A stretch of 46,945 nt of DNA from G963664225 sp964538065 (GTDB taxonomy: Bacteria > Verrucomicrobiota > Verrucomicrobiia > Limisphaerales > UBA1319). The notes below the pieces were generated by a model. The model did no database searches. It was given only the letters and a program-made list of their open reading frames with translations, and was not told where the DNA came from. The stretch's first letter is position 1, and the number at the start of each line of letters is the position of its first letter. The stretch spans positions 1 through 46,945 of the forward strand of contig CAZIDG010000029.1 in the NCBI GenBank assembly GCA_964538065.1. Reading direction: 5' to 3'. The translations under genes and the position numbers were made by a program. This document shows, piece by piece, positions 1-9,012 of this stretch.

Positions 1-138
1 TTGGGCATCATTGAGACACTGGTCGGGGGCACAGGGTGGTCAACGTATCGGGATGCGATTGCCTTTGGACTATTGATCCTGATCCTGTTGCTTCGTCCCT
101 CGGGCCTTCTTGGGCGCAAGGACGTGGAGAAAGTATGA
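1..138 (+). CDS. livH: Branched-chain amino acid ABC transporter permease LivH, C-terminal end (5' truncated)
   Basis: The window opens inside this gene. The 45 visible residues include IIETLVGG, YRDAIAFGLLIL and RPSGLLG. This is the usual last transmembrane segment and C-terminal tail of LivH, one of the two permeases of the LIV-type importer for leucine, isoleucine and valine. The stop codon TGA at 136-138 overlaps the ATG of the next gene (ATGA at 135-138), which indicates translational coupling with livM. The gene start and the periplasmic binding protein gene are outside the window. Confidence 0.85.
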   Translation: MGIIETLVGGTGWSTYRDAIAFGLLILILLLRPSGLLGRKDVEKV

Positions 139-1118
139 AAAATCATCCCAAATCCTTGCTCGCCTGTAGTTTGGCTGTGATGTGGATTCTGTCCCGACTG
201 GCTTCTGGGGTTGACGCTTATTTTCAGAGTATCCTGATTGATGTTGGCATCAATATCACGCTGGCAGTGAGTTTGAATTTGATCACCGGCTTTACTGGCC
301 AGTTTTCCCTTGGACATGCGGGGCTCATGGCTGTGGGAGGATATACTTCCGGGGCCATCACCACCATCTGGGGACCCGGTTTGCTGCGGTGCATCGGCGC
401 ATCACCCGATGGGGCGGGAGCAACCGCACTGTTTTTGACAGCACTCTTGATTGGAGGACTGATGGCTGGGATGGCCGGACTTTTGGTGGGAGGACCTTCC
501 TTGAGATTACGTGGTGATTATCTGGCCATTGTAACGCTTGGCTTTGGTGAGATTATTCGGGTGGTGTTTCAGAATATGGAAGCGGTCGGCGGGGCGCGCG
601 GCTTGGCGGGTATTCCTCCCTACACAACCCTTTGCATCACGTATGCCGTGGCCATATTGACCATCTACCTGGTGACATGTGTGGTGCATTCCACATATGG
701 CAGGGGCTTTCTTGCTGTCAGGGATGACGAAATTGCCGCCGAGGCGATGGGCATCAATACAACCAAGTATAAGGTCACCGCCTTTGTGATGGGGGCATTT
801 TTTGCAGGTGTGGCGGGAGGATTGTTTGGTCATTATAAGCAATACATCAGCCCCGAAGGGTTCAATTTCATGAAATCGGTCGAGATTGTCGTCATGGTGA
901 TCCTGGGGGGCATGGGCAATACCACTGGTGTCATTCTCGCGGCAATCGTTTTAACCCTCCTGCCCGAGGTTTTGCGACCTGTGGCCGAATACCGCATGAT
1001 CATGTATTCCCTGTTGTTGGTCGTTTTGATGCTTGTTTGTCCGCAGGGGTTGTTTGTTGCGATTGGACGGGCAGGGCGCCATTGGTTGGGATGGATGCGC
1101 CGGAGGTCAATCTCATGA
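135..1118 (+). CDS. livM: Branched-chain amino acid ABC transporter permease LivM
   Basis: The 327-residue polytopic protein is the second inner-membrane permease of the LIV importer. Family signatures visible are the N-terminal stretch INITLAVSLNLITGFTGQFSLGHAG, LRGDYLAIVTLGFGEIIRV in the middle, and GRGFLAVRDDEIAAEAMGI, the cytoplasmic EAA-like loop that contacts the ATPases, near residue 195. About eight hydrophobic segments are present. An in-frame upstream ATG at 36 exists but lies inside livH. The ATG at 135 overlaps the livH stop and gives the family's usual N-terminus, so it is preferred. The end overlaps livG by four bases. Confidence 0.93.
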   Translation: MKNHPKSLLACSLAVMWILSRLASGVDAYFQSILIDVGINITLAVSLNLITGFTGQFSLGHAGLMAVGGYTSGAITTIWGPGLLRCIGASPDGAGATALFLTALLIGGLMAGMAGLLVGGPSLRLRGDYLAIVTLGFGEIIRVVFQNMEAVGGARGLAGIPPYTTLCITYAVAILTIYLVTCVVHSTYGRGFLAVRDDEIAAEAMGINTTKYKVTAFVMGAFFAGVAGGLFGHYKQYISPEGFNFMKSVEIVVMVILGGMGNTTGVILAAIVLTLLPEVLRPVAEYRMIMYSLLLVVLMLVCPQGLFVAIGRAGRHWLGWMRRRSIS

Positions 1119-1918
1119 CGGTTCTCAACTCAAAACCGGAGTCTGCCCTCCTTGAACTGCGCGAATGCTCCATCCGGTTTGGTGGTCTGGCGGCTGTGTC
1201 TGAATTAAGTGTGGGCATTGCTCGAGGAGAATTGTTGGGGCTTATTGGACCCAACGGTGCAGGCAAGACCACAGTATTCAACCTCATTACAGGCGTATAT
1301 GCACCTACGAGCGGGCAGATATGGTTCGAGGGACGGTCTCTTGCAGGACTTAAGCCTTTCCATATCAACAAAATAGGAATAGCCCGCACCTTTCAAAATA
1401 TTCGCCTCTTTGGTTCCCTGAGTGTGTTTGATAATGTCCGTGTTGCTGCGAACCAACACCTTCAAGGTGGTTTTCGGCATGCCTGTTGGCGGGGGCATGC
1501 CTTTGATGAAGAGGAACGTCGTATTGAGGAAGGGGTTCTCGAATTACTGTCCATTTTCGATCTGGTTCAATACCGGAATGATCCTGCACGCAGCCTGCCA
1601 TACGGTGATCAACGCCGGTTGGAGATTGTTCGTGCTCTTGCGACTCGCCCTCGCTTGCTCCTGCTGGATGAACCTGCGGCCGGGATGAATCCCACGGAAA
1701 AACTGGAGTTGATGAAGCTGATCCGGTCCATCCGGGACAAGTTCTCGGTCACGATTTTGCTCGTGGAACATGATATGCAGGTTGTGATGGGGGTATGCGA
1801 ACGCATCATTGTGTTGGATCATGGGGTCAAGATTGCTGATGGAACTCCTGAGAGCATACGACGAATGCCGGAAGTGATCGAAGCCTATCTGGGCGAAAGC
1901 CACCCATTCGCCCCATGA
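1115..1918 (+). CDS. livG: Branched-chain amino acid ABC transporter ATP-binding protein LivG
   Basis: This 267-residue cytoplasmic ATPase is one of two that power the LIV importer. It shows Walker A GPNGAGKTT near residue 45, a Q-loop in ARTFQNIRLF, the LivG-type signature LPYGDQRRLEIVRAL, Walker B LLLLDEPAAGMN and the H-loop LVEHDMQVV. A longer reading frame begins at 1037 inside livM. The ATG at 1115 is preferred because it overlaps the livM stop (ATGA) and has a GGAGG ribosome binding site about nine bases upstream. The gene ends in an ATGA overlap with livF. Confidence 0.94.
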   Translation: MTVLNSKPESALLELRECSIRFGGLAAVSELSVGIARGELLGLIGPNGAGKTTVFNLITGVYAPTSGQIWFEGRSLAGLKPFHINKIGIARTFQNIRLFGSLSVFDNVRVAANQHLQGGFRHACWRGHAFDEEERRIEEGVLELLSIFDLVQYRNDPARSLPYGDQRRLEIVRALATRPRLLLLDEPAAGMNPTEKLELMKLIRSIRDKFSVTILLVEHDMQVVMGVCERIIVLDHGVKIADGTPESIRRMPEVIEAYLGESHPFAP

Positions 1919-2646
1919 GCACTCCAACACCCATCGCGCTCGAAGTGAAGGATTTAACCGTGCATTACGGGGTGATATGCGCCCTGCATGGTGTGTCATT
2001 GAGTGTCAATCAGGGGGAGATTGTAACTTTAATTGGCGCCAACGGCGCCGGTAAAACGACCATTCTCAAGGCAATATCCGGTTTGTTGCGGGCGCAGGAG
2101 GGGGCGATCCTGTATGAAGGACAGGATATCAGCCGCTGGGCGCCTCATGAGATTGTCAGACACGGTCTTTGTCATGTGCCTGAGGGACGGATGGTCTTTG
2201 CCAACCTGACCGTTCTCGAAAACCTGAAAATGGGTGCTTTTCTCCAGCGCGATAACCACAGAATCGAGGCTGGATTGGAGGATGTATTCGAATTCTTTCC
2301 ACGTCTTAAGGAACGGGGTAAACAATTGGCGGGGACCCTTTCGGGGGGAGAACAGCAAATGCTTGCCATCGGGCGGGCATTGATGGGGCGTCCCCGTTTG
2401 TTGATGCTGGATGAACCCTCCCTGGGAATTGCACCTATTCTTGTAAAGACCATTTTTGAGCGCATTCTCGAAATTAATCGCAAACACGGTCTGCCCATCA
2501 TCCTGGTGGAACAAAATGCCAGCCTGGCGCTGGAACTCTCGCACCGTGCATATGTATTGGAGACCGGCCGGATCATGTTGCAGGGACTCTCGGCCAGCCT
2601 TAAACACCATCCTGAAGTGCAAAAGGCCTATTTAGGCATGGCATGA
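1915..2646 (+). CDS. livF: Branched-chain amino acid ABC transporter ATP-binding protein LivF
   Basis: The second LIV ATPase has 243 residues, the normal family length. It carries Walker A GANGAGKTT near residue 38, signature LSGGEQQMLAIGRAL, Walker B LLMLDEPSLGIAP, and the LivF-typical VEQNASLAL in place of the usual H-loop VEH. It is the last gene of the liv operon. The following 194 bp (2647-2840) hold no gene or convincing terminator. One short inverted repeat (GGCATT/AATGCC at 2677-2690) lies there without a T-tract. Confidence 0.94.
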   Translation: MSTPTPIALEVKDLTVHYGVICALHGVSLSVNQGEIVTLIGANGAGKTTILKAISGLLRAQEGAILYEGQDISRWAPHEIVRHGLCHVPEGRMVFANLTVLENLKMGAFLQRDNHRIEAGLEDVFEFFPRLKERGKQLAGTLSGGEQQMLAIGRALMGRPRLLMLDEPSLGIAPILVKTIFERILEINRKHGLPIILVEQNASLALELSHRAYVLETGRIMLQGLSASLKHHPEVQKAYLGMA

Positions 2647-2840
2647 AGGTTTCCAGCCCTTGGGGAGTGGCGGCAAGGCATTTGAATGCCGGAGGGGGCA
2701 AAAACGTCCATGAATTATCGGCATGAGGTGGCCTTCGGATGCCTCCGGGGTGATCGAAAGGGCAAGGTTTCCTCAAAAATCGCACCAGATGGCATGCTTA
2801 ATCTTGCCGTCATGGCACTAAATTGGTTATTTTTAAGCAC

Positions 2841-5033
2841 ATGGCCGCAAGATTGGGCTTAGTACAGGTGACGTGGGTCCTGCTGCTGGTGGTGGCTTTG
2901 GCAGCCTGCCGCCATGGTGCTGCTACGTCATCGTCGCGTACGACAGCCAGGCGCCCTGCGCAGGAGAAGCCTGCAAGCACGGTTGCCACGCCCAAAGTCA
3001 CGCCTGCCCAGAAGGAAGCCCAGAAGGAGGCCAAGAGGAAAAAGGCAGAATCTGCAAAAGAGGATGCCGCTGCAGCCAAGGCCCCCCGGAAAACCACCCT
3101 TAATTCGACCAAAACCACAGCCAAACCTGCTGTGACGAATGCTGTTGCGTCCGATAAGCCCACCTCGGTCGATACAAAGAAGAGTGGCAGTCACGATTTG
3201 CTGGGAACCCAGGTGTCGGTCAGCCCGGAATATGATGAGGAGTTACGCCGCATTATTGACCTGGCGCGCCGCAACAAATGGGAAGAGGCCGAAGCTCGCG
3301 CTTCAGCCCTGTATGCATTGGATCCCAAGGATAGCGCGGTCCAACGCGTATATTCCTGGGTGAAGACGGAGGGACCCAAACGCCGGGAAAAGGTGCTCGA
3401 GGACGATTTGCGGGATATCACCGCCAAGAATTCACGTTTTAATCCTTCCATCAAAAGCTGGCTGACCGATGGCAAAAACAAGGGATTGCCACCTCGGAGT
3501 GATTTGCGCGAGGCCATCGACCAGATCAAGGCGACCCCCTACATACCCGAGTCCTATGGCAGGACCATCCAATCCAAGGGCACGCTTGAGGATGCGAGTT
3601 CGGGCAAGGGGAAGATGTCCGCGCTGCTGGACAAGGAAATCGAGGTTCATCTGGATAATGTTCCTCTTGAGAACATCATATTCAATGTTGGTCAGACAGA
3701 AGGGATCAATTTCATTGCAGACAAGTCCATACCCGCCTTTCAACAGAAACTGAGCGTGAACATGAAAGGCGTGAAACTGGCCGAGTTTCTGAGCTACGTA
3801 TCGCGCAATCTAAATGTGAAGTTTCAGGTGGGGGGTGACTTGATCTGGATTGTTGATGGCAAGAACACCAACGAGGTTCAAAAGGAGACCCGCTTTTTCA
3901 GGTTGCGCAAGGGCTTTGTTTTGCCGGCCCAATTCGGTCTTTCCGATGCCACAAGGACCACCGTTCGTGCCAACAATGTTGCAACCACAACGGAGGTTCA
4001 GAAATTTGAGAACTTTGTGCGGGATGGAGCCCCTCAATACCCCTCCATTCAGGAGGCCATCAAGAATTTCTGCGAAGATCTCACGTACTATATCGACTAC
4101 GAACACAACATCATCATCGCCCAGGGTGACGAGGAGGATTTTAGGATTCTGGAGCGGATCATTGAGGAGTTTGACAAGCCCATACCCCAGGTGTTGATTG
4201 AAGCCCGATTCATCACCGTGACAGAAAGCACCTTCCTCAAGCTGGGAGCTGTCTGGGAAACCGGCCGCAATACCAGCGCCTCAGCTCGGACCTCCAAGGA
4301 TTATACCGGTTTGGGGGAGAATGTCGGGCTGGGATTGGAGGAAAGCTGGTCTGGTCAGGAAATGTTTGGGACCAACAACTGGGTTAACGTCATGGGCAGC
4401 ACCAGCCTGACGGCGACCTTGACCGCCATCGATCAAAGTGGCGAAAGCGAGGTGCTCAGCGCGCCACGAGTGACCGTCATCAACAATCTGCCCGCTCGAA
4501 TCAGCGATGGTAAGATTCAGTATTACTACGAAGAGTATCGAATTGCCCAAACGACGACCGAGCGCCGATCGGCTTCGACCATGGTGCCGTCTGGCAAGCC
4601 CGTATCCATCAATGCGGGTGTTTCACTGGATGTTCTGGCAAGCGTGGGGGGCGATGGACGCACCCTTTCGCTGGCCCTGAATCCTGAGGTCAACCAGGAT
4701 GTGAAGCTGGTCACCTTTGCCACCATCAGCGATCGGAACAGCAAGGGACAGCTTACCAGTACGTTTGATCTCAAGCTTCCGGAAGCCCGGAAGCAAACCG
4801 TGGCAACGCGTGTGGTGATCAGGTCGGGTCAAACCGTTGTCATGGGCGGAGTGTTGCAGAGGGAGCAGAGGACTTTCGTTGAGGCGACACCCATCCTGGG
4901 TAATCTGCCCATTATCGGTGCAGCGTTTAGGCGCCGGACGGAAGTGGATAACCCCAGATATTTGCTGGTGTTTGTGACTGCAACTCTCATTTCAGAAAAC
5001 GGCGAATTCATCGTGAGTCAAGATGCGGAATAA
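2841..5033 (+). CDS. Lipoprotein secretin A of pilus/type II-like module 1 (Amuc_1098/PilQ-like)
   Basis: The predicted outer-membrane secretin has 730 residues. From the N-terminus it has a signal peptide with lipobox LAAC (Cys about residue 23), an Ala/Lys/Pro-rich linker, a TPR-like helical stretch (EEAEARASALYALDPKD), a secretin N-domain (IEVHLDNVPLENIIFNVG, from residue 266), and a C-terminal secretin domain with LSAPRVTVINNLPA, SGQTVVMGGV and TPILGNLPIIGAAFRRR. It should form the gated pore for a type IV pilus-like or secretion machine. A TTG at 2823 could extend it by six residues. The ATG at 2841 is chosen because it places the lipobox at a normal distance, although no clear ribosome binding site precedes it. 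The next gene is a close paralogue that overlaps it by 11 bp. Confidence 0.88.
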   Translation: MAARLGLVQVTWVLLLVVALAACRHGAATSSSRTTARRPAQEKPASTVATPKVTPAQKEAQKEAKRKKAESAKEDAAAAKAPRKTTLNSTKTTAKPAVTNAVASDKPTSVDTKKSGSHDLLGTQVSVSPEYDEELRRIIDLARRNKWEEAEARASALYALDPKDSAVQRVYSWVKTEGPKRREKVLEDDLRDITAKNSRFNPSIKSWLTDGKNKGLPPRSDLREAIDQIKATPYIPESYGRTIQSKGTLEDASSGKGKMSALLDKEIEVHLDNVPLENIIFNVGQTEGINFIADKSIPAFQQKLSVNMKGVKLAEFLSYVSRNLNVKFQVGGDLIWIVDGKNTNEVQKETRFFRLRKGFVLPAQFGLSDATRTTVRANNVATTTEVQKFENFVRDGAPQYPSIQEAIKNFCEDLTYYIDYEHNIIIAQGDEEDFRILERIIEEFDKPIPQVLIEARFITVTESTFLKLGAVWETGRNTSASARTSKDYTGLGENVGLGLEESWSGQEMFGTNNWVNVMGSTSLTATLTAIDQSGESEVLSAPRVTVINNLPARISDGKIQYYYEEYRIAQTTTERRSASTMVPSGKPVSINAGVSLDVLASVGGDGRTLSLALNPEVNQDVKLVTFATISDRNSKGQLTSTFDLKLPEARKQTVATRVVIRSGQTVVMGGVLQREQRTFVEATPILGNLPIIGAAFRRRTEVDNPRYLLVFVTATLISENGEFIVSQDAE

Positions 5034-7209
5034 CCCAAATTCAAAACGGTTGTGCCGTTGGCCCGGGTGGTCCTGGTTGCTGGGCGTCATCATGCTGGCT
5101 GTGCTTGTCGCCTGCCGCCACGGCGGCGCCGGGCTTGAGCAAAAGGATGCCAAAGCCAAACCGTCGGCTGCAGGAGCATCCATCCAAACCAATCAGCCTC
5201 CCAGCAAGACCCCGTCGGCTTCGGGCAAAAAGAAACTGGCGGGTCCAGCGCCCAAGGCTGCCAAAACGACCACGGCTGCAAAAAAGACCACTGTCGCAAA
5301 GGCTGGAGAGAAGCCCGCTGCCGCGGGTGCCCCTGCTCAGACCTCTTCGGCAGCCTCCACGCCAGCCGCCACCACTGCCACTCCTGATGGGGATTCCGGG
5401 GGCAGTCTTCTGGGCGGAAATGTGGGGGTGAGTGTGGAGCATGACGAGGAAATCCGCCGCATCATGTCGCTGGCGCGTTCCGACAAGTGGGAGGAGGCTG
5501 AGGATCGCGCGGCCGCCCTCTATGCCATTGATCCGAAGGATCCCGCTGTCCAGCGCATCTATTCATACGTCAAGACCGAAGGCCCCAAACGGCGTGAAAA
5601 GGCTTTGGAAGACAAAATCCGTGATGTGACCTCCCGTGATTCACGGTTTAATCCAACCCTTGGAAGCCTGCTGACTGATCGTAAAAGCAGGGGCCTGCCG
5701 CCACGTAGTGATCTGCGTGAAGCCATTGAGAAGATCAAGGCGAGGCCCTATATCCCGGAAACCTTTGGCAAGACCATTCAAGCCAAGGGGCTCATGGAGG
5801 ACATCGATGTCAGCAAGGGAAAAATGGCGGCCATTTTGGATAAACAGATCGAGGTGCACCTCGACAATGTTACACTTGAAAACATCATTTTTAACATTGG
5901 GCAGGCCGAGGGGATCAATTTCATAGCCGACAAGAGCATCCCCGCCTTCCAGCAGAAACTGAGTGTCAATCTCAAGAATGTGCGTCTGGGTGAGTTGCTC
6001 AACTATGTCTCCCGCAACCTGGCGGTGCAATTTCAGGTTGGGGGGGATTTGATCTGGATCGTCGACGGGAAAGACACCAACAAAGTGCAGACCGAGACCC
6101 GATTCTACCGGTTGCGCAAGGGCTTTATCCGCCCCGCCCAGTTTGGTGTTTCGGACTCAACCAAGACGACGGTGGTGGCGAACAATGTGAGCACGGAAAC
6201 TGACGTGCAGAAATTTGAGAATTTCGTCCGGGACGGTGCTCCGGACCAGACTGCGCTTGAGAGTGCCATCCGGATTTTCTGCAAAGGGGTGAAGTTCCAG
6301 ATCGATTATGAGCGCAACATCGTTGTTGCCCGTGGGACTGTGCCTCAGCTCGATACGCTGGAAAGCATCATCAAGGAACTGGACAAACCCTTGCAGCAGG
6401 TGCTCATCGAGGCGCGCTTTATCACGGTATCCGAACCCACCTTCCTCCAGTTGGGCGTGGCTTGGGAAACGGGCCGTGATCCCAAGACATCGGGCCGGTC
6501 TGCCACGGATTACACCGGATTGGGTGAGGATGTGGGCATGGGGTATGAACAGACCTGGTATGGAGTTCTGGGACGAACGTCCCTCAGTGCCACCTTGACC
6601 GCCATCGATCAAAGTGGTGAGAGCGAAATGCTCAGCGCCCCCAGTGTGACGTTGGTGAACAATCTGCCGGCCACCATCAGCGATGGAAAGATTCAGTACT
6701 ATTACGAGGAATACTCGGTGACACAACAGATCTTGGAAGAACGGTCCATGTCCACGCTCGTGCCCACAGGCAAACCCACCCAAGTCACTTCCGGGGTCAC
6801 CTTGGATGTTTTGGCCAGCGTGGGGGGCGATGGCAAGAGCATTTTCCTGGCGCTGCGACCGAAGGTGACTCAGGACGTCAAGTTGGTCACTTTTGCGACT
6901 GTGACAGACCGCGATGACTCTGGCGTGGTGACCAGCACATTTGACCTGAAGCTGCCTGAAAAGCGCGAGCAGACGCTGGCGACCCGCGTCGTCGTCAAAT
7001 CGGGGCAAACCGTCGTGTTGGGGGGCGTCTCTTCGCGTGAGCAAAGGACCTTCGTGGAGTCCACACCAATCCTTGGAAATATTCCCATTATTGGGGCTGC
7101 CTTCCGCAGACGCACCGAAATCGACAATCCACGGTTTCTTCTTGTGTTTGTGACGGCCACGCTCATTTCGGAAAATGGGGAATTCATTGTCAGTGCCGAT
7201 GCCCAGTAA
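5023..7209 (+). CDS. Lipoprotein secretin B, tandem paralogue of secretin A
   Basis: This 728-residue secretin has the same layout as its upstream neighbour: signal peptide with lipobox LVAC, an even longer Ala/Lys/Thr-rich linker, a TPR-like stretch, a secretin N-domain from about residue 275 and the C-terminal secretin domain. In the 94 residues from the N-domain start to RLRKGF, 78 are identical to secretin A by direct count. The linkers hardly match. Before the TSL(T/S)ATLTAIDQSGES segment B lacks 11 residues that A has. The start ATG lies within the last codons of secretin A. Whether A and B form one mixed ring or two separate pores cannot be told from sequence. Confidence 0.88.
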   Translation: MRNNPNSKRLCRWPGWSWLLGVIMLAVLVACRHGGAGLEQKDAKAKPSAAGASIQTNQPPSKTPSASGKKKLAGPAPKAAKTTTAAKKTTVAKAGEKPAAAGAPAQTSSAASTPAATTATPDGDSGGSLLGGNVGVSVEHDEEIRRIMSLARSDKWEEAEDRAAALYAIDPKDPAVQRIYSYVKTEGPKRREKALEDKIRDVTSRDSRFNPTLGSLLTDRKSRGLPPRSDLREAIEKIKARPYIPETFGKTIQAKGLMEDIDVSKGKMAAILDKQIEVHLDNVTLENIIFNIGQAEGINFIADKSIPAFQQKLSVNLKNVRLGELLNYVSRNLAVQFQVGGDLIWIVDGKDTNKVQTETRFYRLRKGFIRPAQFGVSDSTKTTVVANNVSTETDVQKFENFVRDGAPDQTALESAIRIFCKGVKFQIDYERNIVVARGTVPQLDTLESIIKELDKPLQQVLIEARFITVSEPTFLQLGVAWETGRDPKTSGRSATDYTGLGEDVGMGYEQTWYGVLGRTSLSATLTAIDQSGESEMLSAPSVTLVNNLPATISDGKIQYYYEEYSVTQQILEERSMSTLVPTGKPTQVTSGVTLDVLASVGGDGKSIFLALRPKVTQDVKLVTFATVTDRDDSGVVTSTFDLKLPEKREQTLATRVVVKSGQTVVLGGVSSREQRTFVESTPILGNIPIIGAAFRRRTEIDNPRFLLVFVTATLISENGEFIVSADAQ

Positions 7210-7258
7210 ACGTATCATTCAATTGGCACGCCAGGTTCGGGAAGAAACCGAGGCCTTG

Positions 7259-9004
7259 ATGGCTCAGCGTGTCATCGCCATTGACCTGGGCGGAAGTCGG
7301 ATCAAGATCGTTTTTGCAGAGGTCCGCTGGGGAAAGCTGCGTTTTCTTCAACAACGCATCATCGATTTACAGGCTGAAGGTCTCCTGTCACCCGAGGAGG
7401 CAAACCGTCATATCCGGGAAGTCGTCGATGAACTGGGCAACTACCCTCTGGCATTGGCCATCCCCCAGCACTATTCGCAGTCCCATCTTGTGGAGTTGCC
7501 CGAAGTGGGCGAGAAGGATATCCGTGATCTGGTTGCGCGCGAGACCATCAATCTGAGCGGTCTGTCTGAAAGCGCGATCGTGTATGATTTTCACCGGCTT
7601 GCCCCCTGGGATAAACACCGGAATCCGTTTTGGGTGACCATCGCGCGGGAAAACGATGTCCTGGATCAATTAAACCGCCTCGCATCTCTGGAGCAGGCGC
7701 GCACCTACGTTGAGGTGACTTCCGCCGCCAACGCCTTGGTCGCGGGAGCGTTGGCCAGCATTCCAACCGTAGGCTGGGTGGCCCTCCTGGATTTGGGTGC
7801 CACCAGCACCATTGTTGCCATCGTCAAGGATGGGCAGAGTGTTTTTGTGGCGGCTGTTCCCATCGGTGGTGAATCATTTACCAACGCCATTGCGACCGCC
7901 AAAAAATGCACCTTTGAGGAGGCGGAAACACTCAAGCGAACACAGAACCTGCTGACAGGGCCGCTGACCGAGCCTTCGTTTCAATCCGTTGTCGATGTCT
8001 GGCAGCGGGATCTGGAGAAAATGTTGCGGGATTGGCTTGAGGATAATTACGATTCGAATTCTGGTCAGGAGATTAATTTCATTCTTTCAGGCGGCGGTTC
8101 CCAGCAGCCTGGTTTGCTGGAGTATTTGAATAACCGTTCCGCATTCGACTATCATCCATGGCCTGCGGTGGAATCCACGGAGGGTGCCGAAAGAGGAGGG
8201 GAATTTGCCATCGCCAGGGGACTTGCCTGTCAGGCCCTGACCAACAGTCTCTTATCCTGCTCTCTGTTGCCGGAGGGGCATAAGGTCGTCAAGAAACAAC
8301 AACGCATATTGATGCGTTGTAATTGGGCCGCACTCTGCGCTTTGCTGGTTTTGCTGGTCCTTTTTCTGGTCGGGATGGCGTACAAGACTGTCCTGGGACA
8401 CTATAAACACGATGTGCTCGATAACGCAGATCAGGCCCTTAAAAAGGCCGTGGTCATTGAGAGCATGATTCAACAAAAGGAGGCGGACTATGCACGTTCG
8501 ATTCCTGTCCTGGAGTGCCAAAAGCGAACGGTGGATTTGTTAAGAAGCCTTCTGATCATGCAGCAGTTGCGGGAGCGGCGGGACATATCGTTTGTTCTCT
8601 TTGCGGACAGCGCCAGTTATTTTGCCGGGGGGGTGGCGCCTGCCCCTGTGACCAATACGGTCATTCCGGGACTGACGTCAGTGACAGCTCCTGCGACCAA
8701 TACCAATGTGGTGTCGCTGCCGGGGGATATTGTGGTGGAAGTTACGATTCCTGATGCCAGCGGTGACAAGTTGAAGGAACTCAGCACTCTGGTATCCGAA
8801 CTCAAGAAGGAGCGCCTTTACCGCAACGTGGATGTGCTTGCGTCCAACCAGCGCATGACCAATTTTATCGATCCCAAACGCATCACGCCGGACAAATACT
8901 ATTCCCTGTCCATCGTGCTGGCAGAACGAGAGGTGTCAAAGCCGATTTTGAAAGCTCCGCCCAAGACAAATCAAACGGCACGTGCGGCCGCTGCAAAGAA
9001 GTAA
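7259..9004 (+). CDS. PilM-PilN-like fusion protein of pilus-like module 1 (Amuc_1101/GspL-like)
   Basis: The protein has 581 residues. The N-terminal part is a PilM-like actin fold: VIAIDLGGSRIKI opens it, with VALLDLGATSTIVAIV and FILSGGGSQQPGLLEYL as the later nucleotide-binding motifs. Around residue 360 a single membrane segment (ALCALLVLLVLFLVGMAY) leads into a coiled-coil and a periplasmic domain, as in PilN. The protein thus joins the cytoplasmic and membrane halves of the alignment complex, like GspL. Start is uncertain: 7259 has GAGG five bases upstream and begins just before the first strand. The ATG at 7199 overlaps secretin B exactly as secretin B overlaps secretin A, and 7175 is a third option. 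Confidence 0.8.
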   Translation: MAQRVIAIDLGGSRIKIVFAEVRWGKLRFLQQRIIDLQAEGLLSPEEANRHIREVVDELGNYPLALAIPQHYSQSHLVELPEVGEKDIRDLVARETINLSGLSESAIVYDFHRLAPWDKHRNPFWVTIARENDVLDQLNRLASLEQARTYVEVTSAANALVAGALASIPTVGWVALLDLGATSTIVAIVKDGQSVFVAAVPIGGESFTNAIATAKKCTFEEAETLKRTQNLLTGPLTEPSFQSVVDVWQRDLEKMLRDWLEDNYDSNSGQEINFILSGGGSQQPGLLEYLNNRSAFDYHPWPAVESTEGAERGGEFAIARGLACQALTNSLLSCSLLPEGHKVVKKQQRILMRCNWAALCALLVLLVLFLVGMAYKTVLGHYKHDVLDNADQALKKAVVIESMIQQKEADYARSIPVLECQKRTVDLLRSLLIMQQLRERRDISFVLFADSASYFAGGVAPAPVTNTVIPGLTSVTAPATNTNVVSLPGDIVVEVTIPDASGDKLKELSTLVSELKKERLYRNVDVLASNQRMTNFIDPKRITPDKYYSLSIVLAEREVSKPILKAPPKTNQTARAAAAKK

Positions 9005-9012
9005 CCTGACCC

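Noticed and set aside
2677..2690. GGCATTTGAATGCC inverted repeat as a terminator of the liv operon
   Set aside because: The loop would be only two bases and no T-run follows on either strand.
2710..2862. Short frame (MNYRHEVAFG...) upstream of secretin A
   Set aside because: It overlaps the secretin start out of frame, lacks a ribosome binding site and looks like no known peptide.
6157..7218. 353-codon minus-strand frame inside secretin B
   Set aside because: It is antisense to a conserved secretin domain, and a similar but broken frame lies opposite secretin A. It is therefore a by-product of the duplicated gene.
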